From Gonocerus acuteangulatus (lineage: Eukaryota > Arthropoda > Insecta > Hemiptera > Coreidae), in the NCBI GenBank assembly GCA_946811695.1, contig OX328125.1:42652709-42716708 (forward strand): DNA of 64,000 nt, given 5' to 3'. The notes beneath the pieces were generated by a model that was given only the letters and a program-made list of their open reading frames with translations, made no database searches and had not been told where the DNA came from. This document shows positions 46,485 through 60,800 of the stretch, in pieces; position 1 is the stretch's first letter; each line of letters starts with the position of its first letter. Position numbers and translations under genes: made by a program.

Positions 46485-49400
46485 TTTTTATGATATTTGT
46501 TTGCTTATCACTTTTGTGTATTTTTATTATTTTTATGATTTAGGACACATTTTCTTGTTGATAAGCTTCTAGCTTTTTAAATATTATAATGTGTGTTTTA
46601 GTAGGGTTTACGTAGGTCTATTATATTATCTTTTCATAAAACTGTTATATTTTTAATTACTGGCTTTTTTATATTTTTAACTTTGTTGAGTATTTGTAGT
46701 AATTATTATTGCCATAGAACTGACAATGGGGTCTACGCGTGAAAGCAATATGCACTGAAGATTAAGAGACAGTTGACCTTTACTTCAAATCCTGCAATAC
46801 TAATTACTCAAAACATTTTAAAAAATCCCTAGTAGAAATCATTGAACCCTTAGTCAATACAAAGGAAATGGAATTTTATTCCCTAAAAAATAATCAGACT
46901 AATAATCAAGGTATTTCTACTAAACAGACTTTATCATCAACAGTTCAGGTATTTAATCAATTCATTTCAACGCCTGAGATTCCTCGGCAGGCTGGGCTGT
47001 GCACTCTGAATTCTGTGGCAGAGGAGACAATTTTAATTATCAAGTGAATCTTTCAAATAAAATTATTCAAAATTATTTTTATTATCTAATTTAATGCATA
47101 TGAACCTTGCATATTTAATTCTACACTTTGTGAAGTGTAGAAAATCTTGCCACCATCCTCATAACTTTATTTACAATTACAAATATTTTTAAAAAATCCA
47201 ACATAAATTATGAAATATTGTTAAAAGCTTGTTTACAAACTTATCAACTTACTATTGGCAACATAAATCCAAATTTTCACCGTCAAAAAATAATAACTAT
47301 AATTAATATATAAGATTTATGTTGTATGCACTCCCTGGTCGTCGTGGGTTCAATTCTCATAAGGGGGGGGGGGTGGCTTTTATTTCAAAAAAAGAAAATG
47401 GGTCATCCCTATCCTGGCTAGAAAATGGTGGTAACCTATGGAAAACCCGACCTAAAATTCGTTGTCAATAATAAATGGAACGATTTTATTTAAATTTAAA
47501 TAAAACAAGATTTGTGTGTTTCATGACATAGTCTTGATAGTAGAGTGGAAGGTTTACTCTCCTACTTTTCTGTAAATAGAATTAAGGAGGTAAAAAAATA
47601 ATAGAGCAGTAATTAATAAATCATATACGAACTTCTACATGATATGTAATAAGTGGATTTAATTACAATAATTATAAATTTTATCTTAGTTATCCAATCA
47701 AACATCATATCACAGTGTAATCGGTAAATAATCTCATTGTGAAACTTATAAGAACTGATGTATCATGATCAAAGACATTTTTAATGTTTTAATTATTTTA
47801 AATTTCAGTCAAGTAATCCCTTCTTAACTTTTACGCTGTTATTCAATTTCTTAAAAAAAAAAATTTAATTTACTTCTCAGGCAGCATTAATTTGTTTTAT
47901 TCTGTCAGCATACTGGGTTTAGATGAAAATGCACAGTTTTTAAATACTCCAACTTACTAAGTTTCACTGAACAAACACTGACACAACTGCCTGTAAAGAT
48001 TTAGCATAAGACATGAATCAAGTAACAACTGACCCAAAATTCATATTTCATTACACACCAAGTACCTGGGGCTACTGTTTGTAGCTAAGCGTAATGATAG
48101 TTGTTGAAATAGCGAAAAAGAACATGCAAAAAATAACAGAAGAGAATAAACTTTAGAAAAAAAAAAAAAAAAGCATCTTTTGAGAAAATACATGCTCAAG
48201 TACATTGTCAAAAAAGATTGGCTATAGGTTTTCAAATGATTTAAGCAGTATGAGTTATACATGATTTAATTTTCTTGGTGAACAAGGGAACCAAATGTTC
48301 ATACTCTTTATATCTGAATGATTCTTTATGTCTTTTGAATTACTTCTTCTAATTTAACAAGAAAAAGAGAATTTAAAAAAATAAACAGACTCATCAAAGA
48401 AAGTTGTCACAAAACGCTTCTAAAAAAAGTCCATTTATGGTAGAAAGATCAAATTAATATTACAGAAAATATTTAGTCTTGTTTAAGATTTGATTTCTTT
48501 ATTTATATAAATCTCACTGACTTTCAATAGGGAGGGAAGCCTCCTCGTCGGTAACTACTACAATTCGGTCAGGGAAGCAAGCAACTACCCATGGTTGCGA
48601 GGTGGAGCATGCCTTGGTATCCTTACCAGCAGGAGGTCTTGCGCAGTGGTCACACACTCGAACTGGGTATGTCCAGCCTCGTTCAGGGACTGGCTTCGTA
48701 TGGGTAGAACAGTCGGAACACACCCCTTCGCCACAAGCCCTGCAGTGATGCTTTGTCATATCAAGAGAGAATACGGCACAACACACAGCACACATCTGAA
48801 AAATACCATGGGATCGTTGTCATAATACAGTAAAGTTAATCAATCACTATTCATTTACTGAAAATGAATTATATTTCGAAAAGCTTTATAACATATGTTA
48901 CCGAGTATGCTGAATATCTTCACTAAATAAAAATTGAAAGGTGTTTTAAAAGAGAGGATGATGACTAACAACTTTAGGGAAATTGATTAATAACTTTTGA
49001 GGAAATATTCAGAACTTTGCATTAGCAAAAATTACATAATTGTGTTATACAAGGATTGTGTGTCAATTGAAAAATACAATTTTATTGGCAGATTCTCCTA
49101 ATATTTTCTCTTGGTATATAAAAACCTAGAAGTCCAACTTACAGGAACTGTATCATTGTGGTACGTTTCAGTTCTTACCCCTAGTGTCATTTGGAAAGCT
49201 TGCAATAGAAACAGTTGATATTTTGTGAAAAATTTAAACACATACTCCAATGACATTTCGAAAAAATCCAACCCAATACAGGATTTTAGGCGCCTCTGCA
49301 CGGGAAGTCAAATCAAAGCGGAAATTCTTAAGGAAAACTCCAATTTCCATGTTCTCTAGTAGATAACATGGAAATGTACAAAGATATTTTAATGGAAACA

Positions 49401-52400
49401 TTATAAACAAACAACTAAACATGAGCTCTGACACGATATTTAGACCACTCAAACTACTTAAGCAAACAAACAAACAGACTGACACAACACTACTTCCACA
49501 AACAAAACGACAACATATTTAATTTAGAAATTCAAACTAAGAAAGATAAATAATCCAATGACAACACACAACTGACTACCTCCTCGGCCCTAAGAAGGCA
49601 ATGACCCATGGCGTCATAACACTCTCTGAATGAACACCTGGACAAATGTCGACAAACAAATTTACCCAGACATGTAAAAGGGTCACTGACGACGTAAACA
49701 ACTAACTTCACCCACTGGAAGACAAGACAACCCAGATTCAGTACTAACTTAGCACCGGCAAGAGAATGATGTGTTTACGTCGAAAGCGCTCACCCATAGT
49801 ACTCTCACGTCGTCCCCTTGGCTCTGGTTTTATTGGAAGAATCAGTTTGTAAGCTTTCAAATGGTTACGTTTCACTTACAATGATTCCCCAACCAATTTG
49901 CCAACAACTCACATCTCTTAATAAACAAATATATTTTTTTTAAGTACTTCCACAACTCCAAACATAAACAAAATTTTTATGTCTTAGTTTGAACAGATTA
50001 ATAAATCTTATTTCAAGCTTTCCAAATGAAGTGCTAAGATGACAGTTCCAGCGAGTCGGGTTTTCCTATTTTTAAAATTATTTTTACCTTACCTTTGAAA
50101 AACCAATTCAAAACAAAGCAATCACATAATGAATACAGCCACATGAAAATAATGTTACCTTAACCTGGGGATTGGGTTTCCAGTATTTTGGATTTATTTG
50201 ATCAGCAACCCAAGAACTGAGGGCTTTAGTTGGTGTTGCTGACACTTGGGCAACAACTTCTGTAAGAGCCGATACACTATCTAAAACCCGTTGAGCAGAG
50301 TTCTGGCAGCTTGCACCAGAGCAGCTCATCTAAAACAGAATTAAGAATGCACATTAATATGAATATATTTAGATTTTTTTAAAATAAATACTATACAATA
50401 AAAGTTTGCCAAGCTTTTCATTAGTTTCTTTATTAATCAAAGAAAAAAGTTGTACAATTAAAGAAAAACTGAAACAGTTCTAAAACAAAATTACTCAAGA
50501 TTGGACAAATTTATATTAACTCAATTGAAAGCAAATTTCAGAAATCTGAATGAGGTACAAATATTGAATGAAACACAATAAAATATAACACTAAAAGTAA
50601 AAGAATAATACATTTTATTATTTTGAACACATACAGTAAGTTTTATAGACTCAAATGAATTTGAATAACATGTATGACTGACAAATCATATTTCGGTAAA
50701 TTTTCAATTTCAGTATTTTTTTTTTAAGCATCAATTGATATGGTCACTAACTCTTTAGAAATACTTAAACTTTTTATGAAAATACTTAGGATGATATTTT
50801 TAGGCTAAGCTCACAATAAAAAATAGATGTTATTACTTTAGACTCCAATTAGATAACAAGGAAGGCTTCAGATCCTGTCGGTGTATTAAGTTGCATTTGA
50901 TCCAGCGCCTCATAAACTTTACCCCAGCTCCCATTTGGAATCAATTAGTATATAATCCCAATTTCAACACAGGATCTTTTAAAATATTTCACTTAAAATT
51001 ATAACTTTAAATTGTTTTATTAACCCTTTAACCTGCGATGATTAATCATAATCAGCTCTCAGAAAGGATGATCATAGACTGGAAGCACACAGAATCCACC
51101 AGGATTCACAAGAACATACTACGCCCCCAGCATATTTTAAAATTGCCCACTAAGTTTTAAAACAACTGTAACACAGGAATGAAGGTAGAGAAGGAAGGAG
51201 GAGGGCAGCCAGGATATTTTTCATACAGTTAGGGGGTTAATATACCCCTCCCTTCCCCCCTGTCCCATTGTCTGCCCTGCATGACTGGCAGCGGTTAAAG
51301 GGTTTATCCAAAGAAAACCATGACAAATTTTCAATTGTTCATCTGGAAATTTCTTCTTTGCCTTAATATGCCTCAGGTCGTAACTTACTTAGGAAGACTT
51401 AGCTACTGATTTAATTAAAAATAATAGATATTATGTAACACAGATTGCAATTCATTAATAAAATAAATTTAAAAAATAAGTACCCCTGGCCAAACATGAT
51501 GAATCTCTGTTCGAACAGCTGTCAATTCTGGAGGAGAATTGCCATACCAGAACTGTCTACTACGATAAATTTCTCCACAATTGGGACACTCAATAACATA
51601 CCTGAAAAAAGTTGAATTAGAAGAACTGTTACTCCATCAAGATGAAAGACCATAACAAATTGTGCCTTAGCGAAAATCACATTAATTAAATGTCTTCAAA
51701 GGAATTTTTATTAATTAAAAAACGTTATGGGTAACATTGTATATTTGACTGAAAGACGCTTTCCTAACTTAACTTATGCTAAACTAGTTAGTGGTTCTGC
51801 AGCACATTGGTAAATGTGTTCTTTAGCAGCATTCCATGAGGCTTTCTGAATAACTGTTGATATTGGTGTCTGGTTCATATAGAATCCCAAGCTGGAATAG
51901 GATTGTTGTTTACAAAAATATCTTATGTTAGTGGGCAAATAATATGATTCCCAGAATTTAAGAGCAGTGTTAAAAAAAAAAAAAAAAAAAAAAAAAGGTG
52001 GGAAATGGCAATGACTGCACAGGAAAATCAGTGCATGTGATTGTTATGAGTGAAATGCAATAAAATAATCATCAATTAAAGTAGCAACTAGAAATTATAA
52101 GGTGTAGGACTATTTGTTCCCTACAGTCCGTGATAAAGAGAGTATCAATTCATAAGCAAAATTTATATCTTATGACAACTTCTAGAGCACATTAAAATAT
52201 AATCTTTCAGCTATAGCCAGTTCAGTTAAATGGAATAGTTCAAATCCCGCATGGGCGAAATTTTGAGGAAAATATTCCCGACAGTTCCACCATTTGCATT
52301 ACCGTTTCAATGAAGAACATCCTCTGTGGAACTCAATAAAACTGATTATGTCTAGTTTAGGACCACTGAAGGCTTTGCGAGGTCAGACAAGGGAGATAGT

Positions 52401-53276
52401 TAGCGCACAGGTAGTCGTAATTTAAGTAAATACATAGATAATACTAATCAAATAGTAATCAACTTACCCTGACCAGGCATATTTTGCGAATCCAAACCAT
52501 GAACTTTCATTACTTGTACATGCTTGAGGCTTCACAACAACTTCTTTTCCATTTTTATAGCAAGATTTGCAAATGTAAATTATGTTTTCATATTGATGCG
52601 TGTACCTAAAAGACACGGATAAATATAATATTTATTTATATTTATAATATTATTTGGATTAATATAATAGTTAGTCTAATGCAAGTCAAAAAAGTCCGTC
52701 ATGCAGGAGCTGCATAACTAAGCACTTTCCTCAGAATTGGGTAGTGTCGAGTGCATTCCTGAATAATTTGCTTAAAATAACCTATACAGATAAATAAAAT
52801 AAAAACATAAATAACACCTGTTTCAATTCAATTCAAACATAGTACAAGGTAAATCCCCCCCTTCCGATAGACCGATTTAGTTCTTTTTTACAACACATCT
52901 ACCGAAGAATAGAATACCGCGTTTCGTTACAATACAGCAGAAATTACGACCGGTATGAGCAAATTAGTAATTGGATCCGGAGTAAACCCCCCCCCCCCTC
53001 CTAATGAACCGATTTAGTTTATTTATACAACACATTTTTCTCTTTAGTTGACCAGAACGAATACCGAGTTTCGTTGAAATACAACACAAATTATGGCTGG
53101 TATTGGCAAATAACTACTTTGGCTCCGGAGTAAACCCCCTCTCCAGGTGGACCGATTTTGTTGGTTAACGAACTCGTTCAATCGTTTGATTGGGGAATAC
53201 TACATACCAAGTTTTGTGGGGAAGAAACAAAAACTCTGGCCAGTATCGTGTTAACGGACACATATATAACTATATA

Positions 53277-53328
<52 letters not shown>

Positions 53329-56300
53329 TATTTATAAATTTTAACTGGGGGCATTTTCGGTGTCTACTAGGTAGGATCGATAAAGATTCGAAGACATTTT
53401 TCAAAAATTCCGTCATGAGGCCAACCTCAATAGCTACTTTCCTTTCGGAGGAAACTTTAATACGTATGTGCATGTGAGTGATTTCATGTGCATAAAAAAA
53501 AAAATGTAATTTTGGATGCCTGATGGATGATGTGAGATAAATTTGATGTAGGAACGTTTTTAATTTAAGCAAATTGATTGCCACACACTATTTTTCAGGT
53601 TTCCGATGTTGTGGTCGTCTGAATCGAGAGCAAGAATTGACAAGAATAACAAAGCAAACTTTGAATTTTCTCAAAGTCCAGAGTCTAGCACAATTGATAT
53701 AAGTTGGCATCCTAAGTAATAGCACATACTAGAGATAACTCATAGTTGGTAGTCAATGGGTAAAAAGCTTCCCTTGAAAATTCAAATTATGTTTATATAA
53801 TTACGGGATGGAAATACTTTGTGGATGAAACTTCCATGTGCAATTGCGTGATTGTACTAATTTGTACTATGGTTGCATGTTTATTCATATTTTGATGGAT
53901 ATTATAAAGAAAGTAATACTTTCATACAATAATATTTTATGTAATAGTGACGTTTTATGTACATTTGGTTCATAACATGAATAAATGATCGGCCTCAGTA
54001 TTCGGTTTACTTCCAGCTCACTCAGGTCATTGTGTACTTGGACCACCGTCTCCAGTACACAATTAGTTTCCAACAACTGAATGTGTAAGTTGAACCATTG
54101 GTCAGTCAGTTGCCAGCCCGCAAAGATTATGTTGAGTTTGTTATTATTAGCAATAAGCAAATATACCTGCACTTTGAATCTGACTTGTGATCTGCAGTAG
54201 AACCATCATGGCCCATACTAGACTGACACCTGGAACCACAAGAAAGGCAGGCAACAGGGCATGTAAAGTACTCATCAGGGAATATTTCTGTAGACTGTTT
54301 GATTGATCCATTGAACTTGTCATTCAAAGCCTGGAAAAATTAATTCATGAACAATAAAGTCAAATAATTTTGAAGACTAAACAAATATATCAATTTCTTC
54401 CATTACCTTTAATGTATTATAAACAATTCTTGGACTCCTAGGAGACCTGACACTAGCATTATTAATTTCCGAAACAACTGCTTTACGTAGAATAGCATAC
54501 TGAGTAGGCAGTTCAACAGTCTGTTGGCCAATGTATGTCAAGGAGCTAAAAGAATCTATTTCAAGCCCAAGTTCTCGGAAGCGAGATCTCAGGATGTCTT
54601 CTGGACTCTCAAGACTACCTGTAATCATGTAAGCTATTATAATTAATTCATTACACCACTTTATTTTTATATTTTTCAGCGTAGGCCCACTTTTATTACA
54701 TCTTTAATAAGCGGGAGGGCTTATGAGTGTCAAATGTTGTTTTTCTACTCACATCATTTAGACAATGAAATCCGCGAAAAATTTTATTTGTGTATTTTGG
54801 AAACTTTTCTTCAATAATTTTGAAGGTAAATTTATTACATGTTTTAATATATTAAAACATTTTTCACTAATCTTGTATGGAATTTTACAAAAAAAATAAA
54901 ATAAATAAAAATAATAAAAAAAATTGGGTCTCCCCATGGTCCACTAGCTAACGCCTTGGATTCTCATGTGGGAGATCCTAATAAAACATAATTTTTAGAG
55001 ATAGTCTGTATACAACCTTCTGTCATTTCAATTGAAGTGGCCTTCAAATTGCTCTATTGTTTCCAAAACATTTCTCTGTGGCAAGAAAGTTAATGAATAA
55101 TGAAAAGAGGGAATATAAATAGAATGATCTATTCTAACAATTTAAAGAGTGAGAGAGTAAGAGATATTGAAGTAATATCCGTGGGGAATGTTATTGTTAG
55201 GTTTGCAGAATATTAAATAAACACTAAGATATAGTTGTCCTGCTGTACTATAATAAACATGTTTTTAAATTAAAGATAGTATTCTGTAAGTGCTGATGAC
55301 CATGAATGCTAAGGGATGAGCACTTCATGCCTGTTGGGCTAGACTCCTATTAGAGGTAGTGACTTCTCTTAGTAAAAAAGGAAATGAATCAGCCCAATCC
55401 TGGCTAGGAAAGAGTGGTAACTTGTAGATAAAGTTACCATGGTGGACAATTGGTCAGAGGGGCCGGGCATCATTTTTTTACTCGCATTATAATTTGACAT
55501 AACAAAATTATATACCTAATGTTTACATAATTATTATTGAACCAATAGATAACTTTCTAAACTCTCTATTTCTACTATATAAACTAGTTTTTAAATATTG
55601 TCAGCCCAAATATTTGTAGCCCCAGGAAGTGCAAATTTACCATAGACATTACATAAATTTTCCACTCCGTTCAATTACAAATGCATTTCATTTTTTACAT
55701 TTTTAAATAAAAACTGTTCAAATACAATAATTTCAACGAACTTGCTTAACACAAACTCGTCTTCTTAATTTAGACATCATACAATTTGTATTCTACAGAA
55801 TGAAAGTGCTGAAAATATAATATCAGAACACCATGAAATGAAACCACAAAAATACCAAAAGATAAATAACATGTATGACGCTGCTTTAAATATAGTAAAA
55901 CTTTGATATAATGGTCCTTTTTCTGATGAGTTGCCAGATATAATGATCTTTTTTTTATGAGGCTTGGTTACAATGAAGACCTTTCCTATGAAATTTTATT
56001 CAAAATAAAGCTCAAACTTCCCAATAATATTATATATATTTCACTCTCGTTGAAGGATTAATCGTTATTTTCAAACTATATTTTTATTTTTTAAAGAAGA
56101 TAAAATTGAATTAAAACCAGGTAAAAAAGCATGTGAAAATAGTTTCTATAAACTTTCTTTCCCACCATTGAAAACATTTCTCACAAATTCAATTAACTTT
56201 TTTGTTTATAGTATGAATATAAATTTATTTTATTTATTTATTTATTTTTTATTTTATTATAAAGTGTGGACAAATTTATTTTTAAAGTTTTATTTTTCTC

Positions 56301-57843
56301 AGACTTCCTATAAAGTATAAAATGAAGAAAAATTTATTTTTAATCACATGAATTGATAAAATTTTGAATAACGTAAAGGCATGAAAATGATTTTGCTGCA
56401 TCTAAGAACTATGTTGTACATAGAAATTTTCAAATTTAAGCAGTTTTCTTTTTCCTCAGCAATAGGAAGATATTTTTCCCCCTCAAAGGTCACAGTTTGC
56501 GAAGGCCACGTCTTACTCCATTTTGAAATAATAAGATTTTATATAAAATCTATTTATACATACTTGTAGTGAGGGGTTTGGTATTTCTTGTTTCATGAGA
56601 AATTATAATTGAAGGCCCCAATATCCCTCTTGCTGCAGAATGTGATCTCGCATTAAGTGATTCAAGTGCAGTCTGGAAATGGCAAGCATAAGCCCTCGAA
56701 GCTGATCCAAGAAAAGTGTACAAATCACGGTGAATTCTTTCACTGCGAGTTCTATAAATCACAACATCAGAAACAGCCAAAACCTAAAGAATTAAAAAAA
56801 ATTGTTGTAGTTACATATACAATTTTTAAATTATTTATTCATGGTAGGTATAAGAATTTCTTGTTGACTTCTCCACAAATAATAGTCACATCACATTATC
56901 AAAATATTAATTTTAATTTGAAGGAAATGCCAGGTAATATCAAACAGCACCTAGATAGCTAGTAATATTATCATCTTCCCATGAATCTCTTCATTATTCT
57001 GTATTAATATTAACCCTGAGTATATAAACATAACATTGCCATGTTGAAAATGGTAACTCTCATATTGCCCTAAAATTTACATAAAGTCATTTGGGACAAA
57101 CTTCAAACAAATCACACTGTTTTTTAGATACTAAATCAAAAACTAATGTAAATAAATATGTTAAAATAAAATCACAAATCAATTTAAAATTGAGTATTGA
57201 ATCATTAAATAATTGTTAATTATCATTGATAAGGGTCAAAATCAAGTGTCACATTGACAGATACAACTTGTAAATTAATTGCCTTGCGGCGAACCAAAGT
57301 AAAAATCACGAACAAAGTAAAAGGAGAAAATTTTATGACCGGAAACTGACAATTTTGAATTTTAAGCACGAATTTCCCCAAATAAGATCGGCCCATCAAA
57401 AATTACTTCAGAACCATTTTTGTAGGAAGATTTTGAATGTTTAATGCCCACTTACCATAATTTCCTAACCATTTTTACAGATATTTAAGAAAATATACAA
57501 AAATTCCAGAACTTTTCATGTCTGTTAATAAAATATTTGTTTCTGATTTTCTACTTCCTTAGGGGGCGAGGTCAGCTCAGTAGTAGACCACTGGACTAGT
57601 ATGCTGGAGGACATGAGTTCAAAACCCGAGCACACACTAAAGATTTTATCTTCTAGTATCTTCGTTCAAGGGTTGGATTCGGCCTCTTTGGCCGTCCCTA
57701 GGCCAACCCAGCCTTTAATTAATTTATTAATGGATAACTGCAAAGGGGAAAAATCAGGCAGCCTGAGCATAGTGCTGTATGGTCAAGAGTCAGATGCCTC
57801 TACAGTATCTGCTCCTCTGGGCCCTTGTAACCTGTTGCAGGAC

Positions 57844-57878
<35 letters not shown>

Positions 57879-60800
57879 CTTTTTTTTTTCTTTTTTTTTT
57901 AATACTTCCTTAACCCCACAGGGTTCCAACTTGTAAATATCTTCGTTTGGAATGAATGGAAAACTAGTTTTATTCACTTTCCTCGAGAATGGTTATGGAT
58001 ATGGCATTAAAAATGGCTTCTTTGATTCCCCAAGTCCAATTATGTATATAACATGTACCTAGCAGCATTTTAACGCAAAAACGTAAGTGATCGATTTTTT
58101 TCACACAAACTTTGCCAAAAAAAAAAAAAAAAAAAAAAACACGTTGCAGAGGATGGCTTCTGCTGGTTAACAAACTTGATCTTTGAATCACACAAATTAT
58201 TAAACTAAATTCCATTCAAATCGGCCCTTTTTTGAGCCAGTGAACACATCATGAAGTCAACCTCATAAGAGGGTTTTCTCCCTATGGAGGGAGGGAGGAA
58301 ACACACTAAAAGAAAATCTATAAGGAAACACAACTGATCATTTTAACAAAATCTTGTCAAAAAAAAGCAAGAACCCTAAATTCAATAAGAAACACTAAAC
58401 ATAAAAATTTATAATTACTTTTAGGAGAAGTCGTGTCCTCTTTGCTTCTTCCAGAGTAGACCCCAGCAAACCCTCTGTGTCAATGCAAATTGTAGAAGTA
58501 TTCCGATCATAAGCAGCCCAAACACCAACTGTACAGGATGTCTGATCTGGAGATATTGTGAACACTTCATTTCCTATTAGGAAAAATATTTCAAAAAGTA
58601 AAAATATTTAATAAAGGATAATATACAACAGCAATAAATATATTTAGAAAAAAAATAATAGATTCTTCCAATAACTCAAAACTTTAGTTAAAGTCACTCC
58701 AAAATGTTTAGCGTAGCTCTACATGTTTCATGACCTACCTATCCTGCTCCATATCAGGAGCTCATATCTATAACTATTCCTGGCATTAAAAATTATAAAC
58801 CACTCATGGAGCTAACCTTCCATCGACTCTAGATGACAAGGTGGGTTGACTATTTATTAGTGAGGTTAGCTCACGACTAATATGCTGGAGGACTTTGGTT
58901 CAAAACCCGAGCGCACACTAAAGATTTTATCTTCTAGTGTTGTTGTTCGAGGATCGGATCCGGGGTCCCAGACCATCCATAAGTCCACCCATCCTTTATA
59001 TAATTTATTAATGGGTACTCGCCAAGGGGAAAATCAGGTGGCTGGAGCATAGTACTGACCACATTATCTCCCTAGTGTGCTGTATGGTCTAAAATCAAAA
59101 CTGCTCCTCTGGGCCCTTGTGGCCTGTTACAAGACTGAAAAACTATACACTTCTTTCTACAAATCAACATACTCCCTTCATATCAAAAAATAGTCTGCTG
59201 AAATATCAGCCCACCATGTTGAGTCTTTTACTTTTGACTCAGACAGGGTCGAAGGAAGGTTAGACCCATGGGCTGTTTATAATTTTTAATTATGATACCG
59301 GGAATAGTTATAAGCTTCTGATGAAGGGCAGGAGACGGCGTGAAACATGTCGAGCTACAAAAACATTGAGGGGCAGATTTGATTCTGGTTTTTATTTATT
59401 GATATTTTGTGTTTTGTGATTTCTGTGATACAAAAAATCACAATATACATCAATATAATTGAATAGTCACTTTATAAAAGTTCGCTCTATTTAGTGCTTC
59501 AACATGTGTATAGCAAAAAGAATATTCGGAGGCCCGGCAGCCGTGAGTGTTAAGGCGTGAGCACTTAACACTCCGTGCCAAGGGTTGTGGGTTCTATTCC
59601 CACTATGGGGTGGTGGCTTTTCTTTAGAAAAAAGAAAAGGCATCAGCCCTATCGTGGCTAGAAAAGGGTGGTAACCTATAGATAGCCCGTTATAAAATTC
59701 ATAGTTAATGATCATGGACGTAAAAATTTAAATAAATAAATACAATATTATTAGCATTCCACTGACAAAGTTCACATGGATAAGTAACTTCAACTAAATT
59801 ATAATAGAAAATAGTAATGTATACCTCCAAAAAACAGATGATTTAGTGTATGAGACTTCCCGTCTCCAGTATTTCCAAAAATGGATACAACTTTAACTCT
59901 AATGTTGTCAGCATCTATACCAAGTTTTATAATAAAGTCATCAGCAGAATTAACCTAGAACGTTCATCATTAATTAAAGTGAAAAGCAGTAAATTATGTT
60001 GTGAAAAAAATCAAAATTGTATATTTTTAAGTTTCATTTCCTTGCCATATATCAACCACAAACAAATGACAAATGGAACTTAAGGCATTTCAGTCAAACA
60101 AATGTATATGTATGTGTGTGTGTGTGCGTATTTAATGGATGACATTAAAAACTACCTCATATTAAGTATGAGTATTAAATAAATTTTAGAGGAGAAACAT
60201 GGATGCAATGTATATATACATCTAATAATAAAATGTTCAAAACAAATGTTTGCATACATTTTGAGAAATAAAAAGCACAGTTTTAATTTAATTATAAAAA
60301 TCAGTTTTACATGATCAAACTAATTTAACTACGCTTCCCACTTATAACACAAAACTACAATATTAACTCACTACTAAACTTATTCAATCAGAATCGAGTT
60401 TTGTAGGTTCTTTAAATTCTCTGTTGATAATTTTGGGGGGAAAAAATTACATTGGATTATTCTATACACAACTGGCATGAAGAAACTGTCCTTGTTAGAC
60501 CATGATAGTTTGGCCACAGACACTGATCACAAATCAGATGAAATTTTGATTACACTAGTTTATATAATACTGGTTTCTAATGCTACGAATGACCCGAAAG
60601 GCCACATGCAATTGAAAAAAAAAATTAAAATATACAAATAAACAATATATTTTACATGTAAAAAAAAAAAAAAAAACAGTCCCGTAACAGGCCACGAGGG
60701 CCCTGAGGGGCAGATACTATAGAGGTATCTGATTCATGACCATACGGCACACTAGGGAGACAGTGTGGTCAGCACTATGCTCCGGCCGGCCTGATTTTCC

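Noticed and set aside
48595..48825. A 76-codon plus-strand frame
   Set aside because: It is the antisense of ZFYVE1 exon 10 (FYVE 1).
55895..56035. A Tigger-like end suggested by tagtaaaactttgatataat
   Set aside because: No matching right terminal repeat or second TA flank was found.
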